NCBI GenBank assembly: GCA_963844855.1
Contig: CAWJQP010000075.1
Location: 62,001 to 126,000 of the forward strand
Source of the DNA: DASQDN01 sp963844855
GTDB taxonomy: Bacteria > Acidobacteriota > Terriglobia > Bryobacterales > Bryobacteraceae
DNA length: 64,000 nucleotides
Direction of reading: 5' to 3'
The notes beneath the pieces were generated by a model. It was not told the origin of the DNA. It did not search any database and was given only the letters and a program-made list of their open reading frames with translations. Of this stretch, positions 47,537 through 57,291 are shown in pieces (position 1 is the first letter of the stretch; each line of letters starts with the position of its first letter). The position numbers were made by a program, and so were the translations under genes.

Positions 47537-47784
47537 TCGTTCGGCCTTCGTGAGCGTCCGATGTAATGAAGCGCTGCCTTACACGTCGTTCCGGAGCGAA
47601 TTCAGCCTCCAAAAAAACTGCTATTCCCTCAAACTCGAGCGGCAGCCGGGAGCTTTCCTGGCTGCGCGCTCGGGAGAACATCGCGTCGAGGTTTCAGTGA
47701 ACCGCTTCGGCGATCGGGTACACGAGGCGCTAGAATCGAGAGCGTTAACAGCCCACTAGGTCTACGTTCCTATTGTCTATCGCT

Positions 47785-48123
47785 TTACGCAGACGCGAGG
47801 TCCGCTACGTCTGCACTTGGGGCGTTCTTCATCACCGAGTCGATTCCGCCATCTCGCGCAGTTTCTGACTCATACATTTCACTATTGCCAATCACTTGAT
47901 TATTGCCAGCCTTCAACGTGAAGTAGAACTTCCCGCTTTTCGAAACGAGTTTGTCATAACGTTCGCTCAAAGGTGCGCATTTTTTGACTGACTCGATTCC
48001 GTTTACAGCGCTTGCCTTGGCTTGGTACATCTCGCTCGCCAGAATCACCTGTCCGTTGCCAGCCTTCAGACGGAAGTGGAATTGGCCATCCTTGGCTTTC
48101 TGAATCTCAAACGTTCCAGGCAT
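47785..48123 (-). CDS. YegP-like DUF1508 protein, two repeats
   Basis: A 112-aa cytosolic protein made of two copies of the DUF1508 unit: FEIQKAKDGQFHFRLKAGNG with QVILASEMYQAKASAVNGIE, and KLVSKSGKFYFTLKAGNNQV with IGNSEMYESETARDGGIDSV. Each unit is a beta-hairpin plus helix. YegP-type proteins are small, widespread, and of unproven role. Start ATG 48123 is preceded on the minus strand by a run resembling AAGGGGG. Isolated gene. Confidence 0.9.
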   Translation of the reverse strand: MPGTFEIQKAKDGQFHFRLKAGNGQVILASEMYQAKASAVNGIESVKKCAPLSERYDKLVSKSGKFYFTLKAGNNQVIGNSEMYESETARDGGIDSVMKNAPSADVADLASA

Positions 48124-48420
48124 AAATCCCCCTTATCGCAGATCTTGGCTGTTGCAGCATTCCTGTACTATTCGGCAGAGTCGGCTCCCTGCCTCGACAC
48201 GATTGATGCTGATGCTTTTAAGCAGGATGCAAGACTTTTCGCGCAGCCAGTGGAATAACCGTGTCCTAGCAATCGCACATCACGGCCGGGTATGGAAGTC
48301 AGTTGGGGATGCCGCGAGCGCCTGTTCCCAGTTCTGGATGACGATCAGCGAGGATGACTCCGGTGACGTAACGGTCGGGACGAGCAGCCGCTGACCGTCC
48401 GCTGAGGGACAACGTCCCGT
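48124..48420. other. 297-bp intergenic region
   Basis: Contains the upstream region of the YegP-like gene and a short GGGAC/GTCCC hairpin (about 48406-48418) directly after the TonB receptor stop. No gene recognised. Confidence 0.4.
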
Positions 48421-51400
48421 CTACCAGAGCAGCTTTACTGCAAGTTGGATCAGGCGCGGTGGCCGAGTTGCAGAAATGCGGCCGAAGTTCGCGCCCGCTC
48501 CGGAATCTCCGTTGGGCTGCAGGAACTGCGCGTGATTCCAGGCGTTGAACATCTCTGCCCGAAACTGCAGTCTCGTCGTCTCATTCCGGAGAGGGAAAGA
48601 CTTCTCAACGCCCAAGTCCCAGTTAGCGAGGCCTGGACCGTTGAGAACCGTTGCCCCGCTGTTCCCGAAATAGCCGACACGTGCTAATGGAAAGCAGGCG
48701 GTGTCAAACCACAGGAAGCCGTTGTTGCGAACATTGCCCGAGAGCTGGTCGTTGCGCCCGTCGCAAATACGATCCGGAAGATGGTTGATGAACGGGCTTC
48801 CCGTCTGGTTGGGCCCTCTCAGGTTGACCGGCTGCCCTGTCGAGAAGACAGTGATAGCTGTCACCGTCCACCCGCCAAGCGCGGTGTCTGTCCAACCATC
48901 TCGACGTCCGAAGGGGATCTGCCATACTGCGCTCGTCACGGCGCGGTGGCGTGTGTCAAAGGTGGTCGGTCCTTTGGAGCAACGCCGGCAAATCGTCACC
49001 TGATTGGCGCTGACATTGGCGGCCTGCCAGCTGTCGGAGAGCGCCTTGCCAAACGTGTATTCGAACCGCAGATTCAATCCTCGGTCCATCCGGTGCTCGT
49101 ATTTCGCGATAAACGCCTGGTTGGATGAGTTACCCGCGCCGTCCTGGTACAGCATCAGACCATACCGAGGCCACGGCCGCGTTCCTGGATTGCAGAACAG
49201 GTCAGGCGTTGGCCGGCATTGCCCGAGCGTCCACGACATTTGGCAGCCGATGCGCAGCTCGATCCGAGGTAGGCTAGCTCCACGAAATCGTTGCGTCCGA
49301 CACTCTGCTGCACCGCGAGATTCCATTGACTCGCATAACTCGTTCGGAACTCGCGGTTGAGCAGCGTGACCAGTGTTCCCGGACTCAGGTTGGCGGCGAA
49401 GTCCTCGGTCAGTCCCGCCGAAGGACCAGGCGGGAACACATTGACGCCCAGCACATATGTGGGCAGCGGCGCTAGTGAGGCTGTTTGTGAAACTCTGGCC
49501 CGCCGCTACCGGCGACGGCGAGGTCAACGGGTAGGGCGCGAACAGCCACGGGAATTCGGAGTAATAGACGCCGGCGCCGGCGCGGATCACCGTCGTCTTG
49601 CTGAAGCCCGGCTGCCAGGCCAAGCCGAATCGCGGGCGCAAAGTTGTTCCTGTCAGGGTCCATGATCCGGGAACTGATCTGCCCCAGGCCAGAGTAGGCG
49701 ACTAGTCCCGTGCTGCGATCCAAATCATGCACCAGATCCTGCGCCCAACCCTGAGGAGCCGGCGGCGTCTCGAAAAACCAGGACAATCCATAATTCAGAG
49801 TCAGACCGCGAGTAAGCCTCCAGGTGTCCTGAAAGAACGGAGTAAACTGCGTTTGCCCGGAATTGCACGACTGGCAAGCCGGTCAGCATGCCATTTGCTG
49901 GAAATCCGAGCAGGAAATCGGCGAAGGAGTCTCCCGTCCCCGCTACGGGTGTGAGTTGCCCCTGTGAGTTGGCGGCCAATTGTGCCGTGAACACTGGTTG
50001 GAAGGACAAGCTTCCCAGCGCGACAGCGTTTCCGTTTAAATGCCACCCACGCCGGTAACGTAACCCCGTGCCGAACGCCAGGCTGTGTCCAGCCCTGTTG
50101 TACGTGAACTCCTCGTCAAATTGCCACGTGTTGTCCCGGTTTCCTACTTCGCCGTTGGATCTTCCAAAGGACGAGTATCCCTGGAGGTTCACGGCGGTGA
50201 CTCCGTTGCTGGCTAAGAGTATTCGTGACGCCGATCTGGTCGAGGATTGGCCCGAGCGACTGGGCTTCATTGCTGTCCCACGGCGGCGTTTCGAAGGAAA
50301 CCGAATCGAAGGCTGTTCACCGCCCTCGGGCTAAGAGACCAGGAATGCTGCATCATCGCAAGCGTCGATTCGTTCTCATACGAAAGACCGCTCAGCGGAA
50401 ACAATCCCGGTTGCGTTTGATGGCGAACTCTGCCGAAAAAACTGACCGAACAACTGAGCATGAGAGCCCAGCGCCACGTCCACCCGACCGCCCCATTGCT
50501 GGTCGTCGAGCGTCCTGCGTGGATTTCCGAAAACATTACTCGGCCTGCTCGAAAGGCTCGTACCCGGACGGTAGTACGCCAATAGGTTCCGGGCAACCGG
50601 GTTCACCCGGTTCGCAGGAATCGTGAGATTTGGAAACGGCTGACGGGTCCCGGAGTCCTGACGGTAACTGGCTGGATCGTAGATGATGCGGCCCGTAGCC
50701 GTGAAATCTCCGCCGAACATCTCTGCGGTGGGACTGTATCCGGAGGCGGAGAATGCCGTCAACTCACGAAGCTGCTCGTAGAACGCGTGAAACCATATGC
50801 GGTCTTTCCGGAGCGGTCCGCCCAGCGCCCCGCCGAACTGGTTTCGCTTCAGGTCCTCTCTCACGGGAGCAAAGAAGCTTCTGGCGTCCAGGACCCTGTT
50901 GCGGAAGAACTCGAAAAGCTCGCCGTGGTATTGGTTGCTCCCGCTCTTCGTGACAACGTTGACGACGGCGGAACTTGTCCCCTGATCCGGCATCAGGAAG
51001 CTCACTTGTATCTTGAATTGATCGATGGCGGCGACGGAAGGGCTGAGCGCGAGTTCACCATCTCGCGAAGCCCGGATGTTAAAGCCGTTGAGAGAATAGC
51101 CGACCGAGTAAGGGAACGTACCGGGCAATACAACGAGCCGCCCGGGCGGCCCGACATTCGAGGTAAACACGTCGCTAACCGGACTGACCTCATTGACGCC
51201 TCCGGACAGCAAAGCCAGTTGAAGGAAGTTGCGGCCATTCAGAGGGAGTTCTCGAACCTGTTCCGAATCCACCAGAGAACCGATGGTATTGGACTGCGCG
51301 TTGAGTTCGGTTGCGGTCGGCGCCAGGACGGTGATGGACGTCCCGATCCCCGCTGGCTGCAAGCGTATGGTGACGGCCGCCTGCTGACCAACTTCGATTC

Positions 51401-51663
51401 TCAGGTCGTCCATCTGTTCGGTGTTGAACCCGGGCATATCGTACCCGAATCGAGTAGACGCCGGCGATCACGGAAGCGAAGAGGAAAGACCCGTCGCCGC
51501 CGGATTCGGACGTACGAACCCAACCCTTGGAGGTTTCAGTCAGCGTGACTGTGGCTCCGCCAACCACGCCCTCGGATGCATCCAGGACCGTGCCCCGCAA
51601 TGCGCCGACTCCGAGGGCAGATTGCGCTCCAACGAGATTGCAGCCAAGCAGCAGCAACGGCAA
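48421..51663 (-). pseudogene. TonB-dependent receptor (Oar-like), heavily frameshifted
   Basis: The receptor reads from 51663 (LLLGCNLVGAQS, then GALRGTVLDASEGVVGGATV: carboxypeptidase-regulatory-like domain) through frames 50376-51437 (plug: VRELPLNGRNFLQLALLSGG, AAIDQFKIQVSFLMPDQGTS, VVNVVTKSGSNQYHG), 50267-50596, 49725-50270, 49472-49786, 49155-49454, and 48421-49641, which carries the C-terminal barrel ending PPRLIQLAVKLLW. At least six indels are required and two internal blocks (about 49250-49500) change frame repeatedly. Total length about 1080 aa would be somewhat short for the class. It is divergent from the hybrid kinase. The damage is the heaviest in the window. Confidence 0.82.
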
Positions 51664-51730
51664 TTCCGCGAGCGGCTAACGGTAGCAGTGTCGCTAAGTA
51701 AAATCCAGAGGTCAAGCTTGCGGTACGCTG

Positions 51731-51770
51731 TATAATCCTTGGATGTGCCGAGAGGCACAAAGGAGTAGTT
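51731..51770 (+). promoter_or_regulatory. candidate -10 box and ribosome binding site of the hybrid kinase gene
   Basis: TATAAT at 51731-51736 is a perfect sigma-70 -10 hexamer; no good -35 is visible 16-18 bp upstream. AAGGAG (51760-51765) lies five bases before the TTG at 51771, in whose frame a typical N-terminus begins. Confidence 0.4.
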
Positions 51771-53851
51771 TTGAGCTTGAAGCCGTACCTTTCGCCCATT
51801 GTGGATCGCGTCTCACATTTTTTGCGCCTTCAGAGGTCCCCTGGCCGGTGATCGTACGGCTCAGATGCTGCATGTTCTCCTCCTGCTTATCGCCGTTTGG
51901 ACTGCGGCGTCGTGGTTCGCTCACGCTGACATCTCGCTCCGATCACGCTTCCCGCGAATATTCAATGTCGCTCTTCCTGGAAGCGAGTCTCGTCGCTGCA
52001 CTCGTGCTGCTCCGGCTCGGCTATTTCCGGCGCGCTAGCATGGTCCATTTGGCGGGCATTTGGATCTGGGCTACGCTCATCTTCATTTTTCTACGGCGGC
52101 ATTCACAGCCCGGGAGTGGCGCTCTACGTGACGATGCCAATCTCGGCGGCTTGGCTCCTCGGATACAGGGCCGCGATATGGACGGCGGCGGGCGTGCCTG
52201 GTTACCGCACTGGTCTTTGCGGTTCTGGAGATGAATGCGAGTCTTCCACTTCCGAGTCAGGTCAACAACTTTGGGTATCTGGAGCGTGCTCGTACAAGCC
52301 ACCCTGATCGACGCCATCCCGGTGGGACAGATCATAGGCAGGCTGCGTGAAACGCTGGAAGAATTGCAGCGATACCAGCAACACCTCGAGTTGCTGGTCG
52401 AGCAACGCACGAACGAACTTGTGCAGGCGCGCGATCAGGCGGAGTCCGCCAACCGGGCCAAAACTGTCTTTCTGGCGAATATGAGCCATGAGCTTCGGAC
52501 GCCGCTGAACGCCGTGCTGGGATTCTCGAGGCTTCTGCGCGACGGCGCATCCAACGATCCGCAGCGGGACCTGGACATCATCAATCGCAGTGGCGAGCAT
52601 TTACTCGGTCTCATCAACGACCTGCTGGATGTCGCAAAGATCGAAGCCGGGCGACAAGACATTCAGATAGCGGCTTGCGATCTGGGAAAACTCATACAGG
52701 ACGTCACCGGTATGATCCGTGTCCGGGCCGAGCAGAAGGGCTTAGTGCTGCGGGTCGAAGCTCCGGAATCGCCCCTCTTCATCCGAACCGATGCCGCTCG
52801 GTTACGGCAGGTTCTGATCAATCTGCTGAACAATGCCATCAAGTTCACCGAGCATGGTTCGGTCACACTGCGATGGAAGGCAAGCGCCCGTGAACGGCGC
52901 AGGACGTCTGCTATTGAAATTCGAGATCGAGGACACCGGTATCGGTGCATCGCCGCCGCGGATCAGGCGCGGATTTTCGATGCGTTTGTGCAGGCAGACT
53001 GCCGATCGACACCAGGGCGTCGGCTTGGGTCTCACCATTTCGCGACAACTGATCGAATTGATGGGCGGAACCATTAGTGTGTCGAGTGCAGCCTGGCCGC
53101 GGGCCGTGCTTCCGAATTGAGTTAGCTGTGGATGTGGCCCAGGAATCCGAGGTGAGGGAGGAGCCTGAATGGCCGTCAGTCTTCGTGCTGGAGCCCGGCC
53201 AACCGGAATACCGCGTTCTGATCGTGGAAGACGACCGCGAAAGCGCGCTGCTGTTGGAGCGACTGCTCCAGCATGCCGGATTTGCGGTGCAGATAGCAGA
53301 AGACGGAGCGCAGGCAGTGGCGAAGTTTGGCGAATGGCGGCCGCAGTTTATCTGGATGGATTTGCACCTGCCGGTGATAGACGGGTTGGAAGCAACGCGC
53401 CGCATCCGGGCCTGTGAGGGAGGATCGGAAGTGAAAATCGCGGCGGCGACCGCCTCGGGATTTGTCGGCGAGCGGAGCGAGATCCTCGCGGCAGGCTTGG
53501 ACGATTACCTGCATAAGCCGTATCGGCCTGAAGAGATCTTCGCGTGTATGGCGCGCCATCTGGGAGTTCGATACACACGCAAACAGGCAGCCGCGTCAGC
53601 CAACAGGGAAATGGCCGTGGAACTTGGGGTTCGAGGATCTCGCTGCGCTCGACGCCGATGTGCGCAGGGAGCTTCGAGAGGCGTTGATAAAACTGAACTC
53701 GGAGCAAATATCAGCCGTGATCCAACGCATCTCACTCGACAACGCGGCCCTCGGTTCGAATCCTCGCGAGCTACGCAGGCAGATACGCATACACGCCCAT
53801 TCTCAGAGCGATAGATGCCGTGTATTCTCCCGCCTCTTCCACTTGAACTGA
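51771..53851 (+). pseudogene. membrane hybrid sensor histidine kinase/response regulator, several frameshifts
   Basis: From TTG 51771 the frame gives LKPYLSPIVDRVSHFLRLQR then TGA; other frames continue with membrane segments (AQMLHVLLLLIAVWTAASWF; LFLEASLVAALVLLRLGYF; LAGIWIWATLIFIF). The open frame 52235-53077 has a coiled coil (LEELQRYQQHLELLVEQRTN), H-box FLANMSHELRTPLNAVLGFS and N-box LINLLNNAIKF; the G boxes (EDTGIGA, GVGLGLTISRQLIELMGG) are in the 52833 frame. 53077-53814 carries a receiver domain (RVLIVEDDRESALLLERLLQ, phospho-acceptor in WMDLHLPVIDG). The end again shifts (53462-53851 frame). At least six indels. Role: two-component sensing; divergent TonB receptor gene suggests paired regulation. 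Confidence 0.82.
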
Positions 53852-53902
53852 CAGCGCTATTGCGACAACGTACGCATTCATACCGGCCCCGCTGCATTCT
53901 CC

Positions 53903-55339
53903 TCATCCGTCCCTGTAGCCGAAGAGGCGATGGGCCTTGATAATCGCGGCGATCTCCTGGGGCACCATCGTCTCCCAGACAGCATCGCCATCCTTGATGC
54001 GCTGCAGAACGTCGCGTGAGAATATGTGCAGAATGCTTTCATCGAAGTTCCGGATCGCCTTAATCCTTCCCCGCTCCACCAGATGCTCGAAAATATTCCG
54101 CTGTTCGTCGGGTATGGTCACGGTGTCCGCGGTTTGGAGAACACCCGCAGTCGGGTCTCGATAAGGATAAACGTAGATCCGCATATTCTTGGTGAAAAGC
54201 TTGCCAAAGGCTTCCAGGATGCCGCCATCGAGACCGCTGTAGTACTCCTCCTTGAACAAGTCAAGAAGACTGGGGACGCCCATCGCGACCGCGATCGGCT
54301 CCGACGTGTAGCGGGCCAGATAGGTGGCGAGCCGATAGTATTCGAAGTAGTCCGAGATAAGCACCGTCTTGCCGGTAGCCTCCAGCAAGTCGGCCCGCGC
54401 CAGGAAGTCGGCAAGATCGACCGTGCCATTTACCATGAGTTGCCGCAGATTGATCTCCATAAGCTCCACGACGCCGTCCGGCGCAACCGCAAGGTCTGCG
54501 GAGAACTGTTTGAGAGCGCAATCGATAATGTCAATGTTGACCTTGGTGACTGGACGAAAGCTACCCCGCTCCACCAATACTGGCTTTTTGCGAAGCACTT
54601 CAGAGGGTTGCAGCACGTCGCCCGACGGGCCGAACATCGCGGCGCCTGTCAGCCCCAGTTGCACTAGCTTCAGGCTCACGGCGCGGTTATCGACGTGTTT
54701 GAATTCGTTACCGGAAAACTCAGCCATGTCGATCTCAACACGCTCTGTACTCAAGTTGTCGAGTAATGATTTGAGTAACAGCTGGGGCTTATCGCGAAAG
54801 TAGAAAGCGGCATAGAGGAGGTTGACACCCACAATGCCTAGCGCGTCCTGCTGAAGACTGTTCTCCTTGTCGAGCATCCGGACGTGAATGATGATCTGGC
54901 TGTCCGGAGCGTGTGGATACGCCTGGTACTTGACCCCCATCCACCCGTGGCATTCGTTGGTGCCTCGGAAGTTGCGCGCCGACACGGTGTCGGCAAATGT
55001 GAAAAATGCCGTGGTGTCCCCACGCGCTTGTCCAAGTTTATCCAGGTTGATCGTGTGCTCACAGTCCAGCATGCTCCGCAGTCGATCGCGCGATACATAC
55101 CGCTTGCTTGGCCCATAGATAGCATCGCTGATCGCCATGTCGTATGCGGACGTGGACTTGGCGATAGTGCCCGCCGCGCCGCCCACCTTGAAGAACCAGC
55201 GGACGACTTCCTGTCCGGCGCCGATCTCGGCGAACGTGCCGTAGCGGGCAAGGTCCAGATTGATCTGCAGGGCCTTCCGATTGGTTGTCAGAATCTTAGG
55301 TTCTTCCGTCTCACCTGTCAATCCGGCTGCAGTGGTCAT
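53903..55339 (-). CDS. conserved protein of unknown function (EIGAGQEV family)
   Basis: 478 aa from ATG 55339 (MTTAAGLTGETEEPKILTTN); the frame is open to 55501 but the conserved part begins at KILTTNRKALQINLDLARYG. Blocks such as YGTFAEIGAGQEVVRWFF, GGAAGTIAKSTSAYDM and SDAIYGPSKRYVSRDRL are, as I recall, shared with proteins in Bacteroidota and other phyla that carry inconsistent labels (for example nicotinate-nucleotide adenylyltransferase). I see no nucleotidyltransferase HxGH motif. No signal peptide or membrane span: cytosolic. The C-terminus (PYRDPTAGVLQTADTVTIPD, HLVERGRIKAIRNFDESILH) is well preserved and the gene is intact between two damaged ones. Function unknown. Confidence 0.82.
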   Translation of the reverse strand: MTTAAGLTGETEEPKILTTNRKALQINLDLARYGTFAEIGAGQEVVRWFFKVGGAAGTIAKSTSAYDMAISDAIYGPSKRYVSRDRLRSMLDCEHTINLDKLGQARGDTTAFFTFADTVSARNFRGTNECHGWMGVKYQAYPHAPDSQIIIHVRMLDKENSLQQDALGIVGVNLLYAAFYFRDKPQLLLKSLLDNLSTERVEIDMAEFSGNEFKHVDNRAVSLKLVQLGLTGAAMFGPSGDVLQPSEVLRKKPVLVERGSFRPVTKVNIDIIDCALKQFSADLAVAPDGVVELMEINLRQLMVNGTVDLADFLARADLLEATGKTVLISDYFEYYRLATYLARYTSEPIAVAMGVPSLLDLFKEEYYSGLDGGILEAFGKLFTKNMRIYVYPYRDPTAGVLQTADTVTIPDEQRNIFEHLVERGRIKAIRNFDESILHIFSRDVLQRIKDGDAVWETMVPQEIAAIIKAHRLFGYRDG

Positions 55340-55596
55340 ATGGAAATTATCAGCAAACTGCGGGTGGAATTTCTGACTCAAATCGCACGAGGACACTTTT
55401 GGGCGAGTGACACAGCGATTTCGAACCACTTTAGGTACATGGCCGGCGTTCTTTCGACGTGACCCGTGCTGCCATTCGATCGCTCTTAGATCTCGAATCA
55501 CGGCCCAGCCGGAACCAATCGGCCCGATCCTGATCGTGTCCGAATAGCCGATGATCGGCCCGTTGCTAGCAGGGCAAGGCGATAGAATACCGAATC

Positions 55597-57284
55597 ATGA
55601 ACTCCGGCAGAAGGCTGCTCCTATATGTTTGGCCGGCCTTCTTGGTTGCCATTGCCAGTGGATTTGTAACCGCGGTCTTTGAAGAGATCCCAGTCGGGAG
55701 CGGCATTGATTTCGCTCACGAGAACTCACCCACCAGCAGCAAATACCTTCCTGAAACAATGGGCGGAGGCGTCGCTCTTTTTGATTTCGACAATGATGGC
55801 GATCTCGATCTTTTCTTCACAAACGGCGCGAGACTTGGCGATCCGATGCCATCGGGACAGAAGCCCGATAAGACAGATGCAAAGTATCGCAACCGACTAT
55901 TCAGGAACGATGGAGCCTGGAAGTTCACCGACGTGACCGCGAACAGCCGGATTGGCCGGTAGCGGGACCGGCTATGGAATGGGCACTGCAGTCGGCGACT
56001 TCGACAACGATGGATTTCGCGATTTGTATCTCACAAACTACGGTCGCAACAACCTCTATCGCAATCGAGGGGATGGAACGTTCGAAGACGTAACAACGAA
56101 GGCAGGTGTAGCAGCGTCCGGTTGGAGCAGCAGCGCCGGTTTCTTCGATTACAACAATGACGGCAAACTTGATTTGTTCGTTTGCCGGTATCTTGACTGG
56201 ACGTTCGATAAAAGCGTTCCTTGCGGGGAGAAGCCGGGGACGAGAGCCTACTGTCATCCCGACACATTCAAGGGTGTCACGAGCATTCTCTACCGGAACA
56301 ATGGCGACGGAACCTTCTCTGATGTCTCGGAAGAAGCCGCGATTGCGGATCCTGCAGGAAAGGCGTTGGGTGTAGCGTTCGCGGATTACGATGAGGACGG
56401 CTGGACCGATATCTATGTCGCCAACGATTCGGTGATGTCCTTCCTGTATCGCAACAAGGGGAACGGAACATTCGAGAATGTGGCTTTGACTGCGGGCGTT
56501 GGTTACAACGACGACGGCAGGCCATTCGCCGGTATGGGTGTGGATTTCGCGGACTACGATAACGATGGCCGTCCCGATGTGTTCGTGACGGATCTATCGC
56601 AGGAACGGTATGCCCTGTTCCGGAATAGCCGGCGATGGTCAGTTTCAATATGCGACGAACCAGACTGGCGTAGGGCACGCGACTCTTCCGTTCTCCGGCT
56701 GGAGTACCAAGTTCATCGATTACGACAACGACGGATGGAAGGATCTTTTCGTAGCGCAGGGGCACGTTATGGATACGATCGGCGTTACTTCGCCGAACCT
56801 CTCATATCTTCAACCGCCATTGTTGCTGCGGAACACGAAAGGAACTTTCACTCGAGTATTGGCGGATCTTGCGGGACCGGCTTTCGACGCGCCAAGACCA
56901 GGGCGGGGAGCCGCATTCGGAGATATCGACAACGACGGCGATGTCGATGTCGTGATCTCAAACATCGGACGCTCTCCTACCGTGCTTCGCAACACAATGG
57001 GAAATCGCAATCAATGGCTCATGTTGCAGCTCGAGGGCAAGCGCGCAAATCGCGACGGGATTGGCGCGAGGGTGAAAGTCACGCGGGCGTCTGGTCCCGC
57101 GCAATGGTTCGAGGTTCAGACAGCGGCTGGGTATCTTTCCGCGAACGATCGCCGGGTGCTGGTCGGCCTGGGAGGTGAGGGCCTCGTTGCGAAGATTGAA
57201 ATCGCATGGCCAGGTGGGCGTAAGCAAACGCTGACTCGTGTCAAAGCGCGGCAGATACTTGTCGTACGCGAGTCGAGCGAGTGA
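55597..57284 (+). pseudogene. CRTAC1-like FG-GAP/ASPIC-UnbV protein, two frameshifts
   Basis: A secreted protein of about 560 aa. Part 1 (55597-55962): signal (LYVWPAFLVAIASGFVTAV) and first calcium-loop repeats (GGGVALFDFDNDGDLDLFFT). Part 2 (55952-about 56630): VGDFDNDGFRDLYLTNYGRN, FFDYNNDGKLDLFVCRYLDW, FADYDEDGWTDIYVANDSVM, DFADYDNDGRPDVFVTDLSQ. Part 3 (from about 56625 to 57284): GRGAAFGDIDNDGDVDVVIS, then the ASPIC/UnbV tail GIGARVKVTRASGPAQWFEV, ending PGGRKQTLTRVKARQILVVR. Breaks near 55945 and 56630 both lie at AAYAGCCGG. The DxDxDG loops indicate a calcium-stabilised propeller. It ends 7 bp from the convergent TPR gene. Confidence 0.85.
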
Positions 57285-57291
57285 GGCGCCC

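Noticed and set aside
47550..47759. 69-codon plus-strand open frame
   Set aside because: No ribosome binding site, domain or signal; an overlapping minus-strand frame is equally plausible, so neither is supported.
54026..54667. 213-codon plus-strand open frame
   Set aside because: Antisense to the conserved 478-aa protein; no plausible motif.
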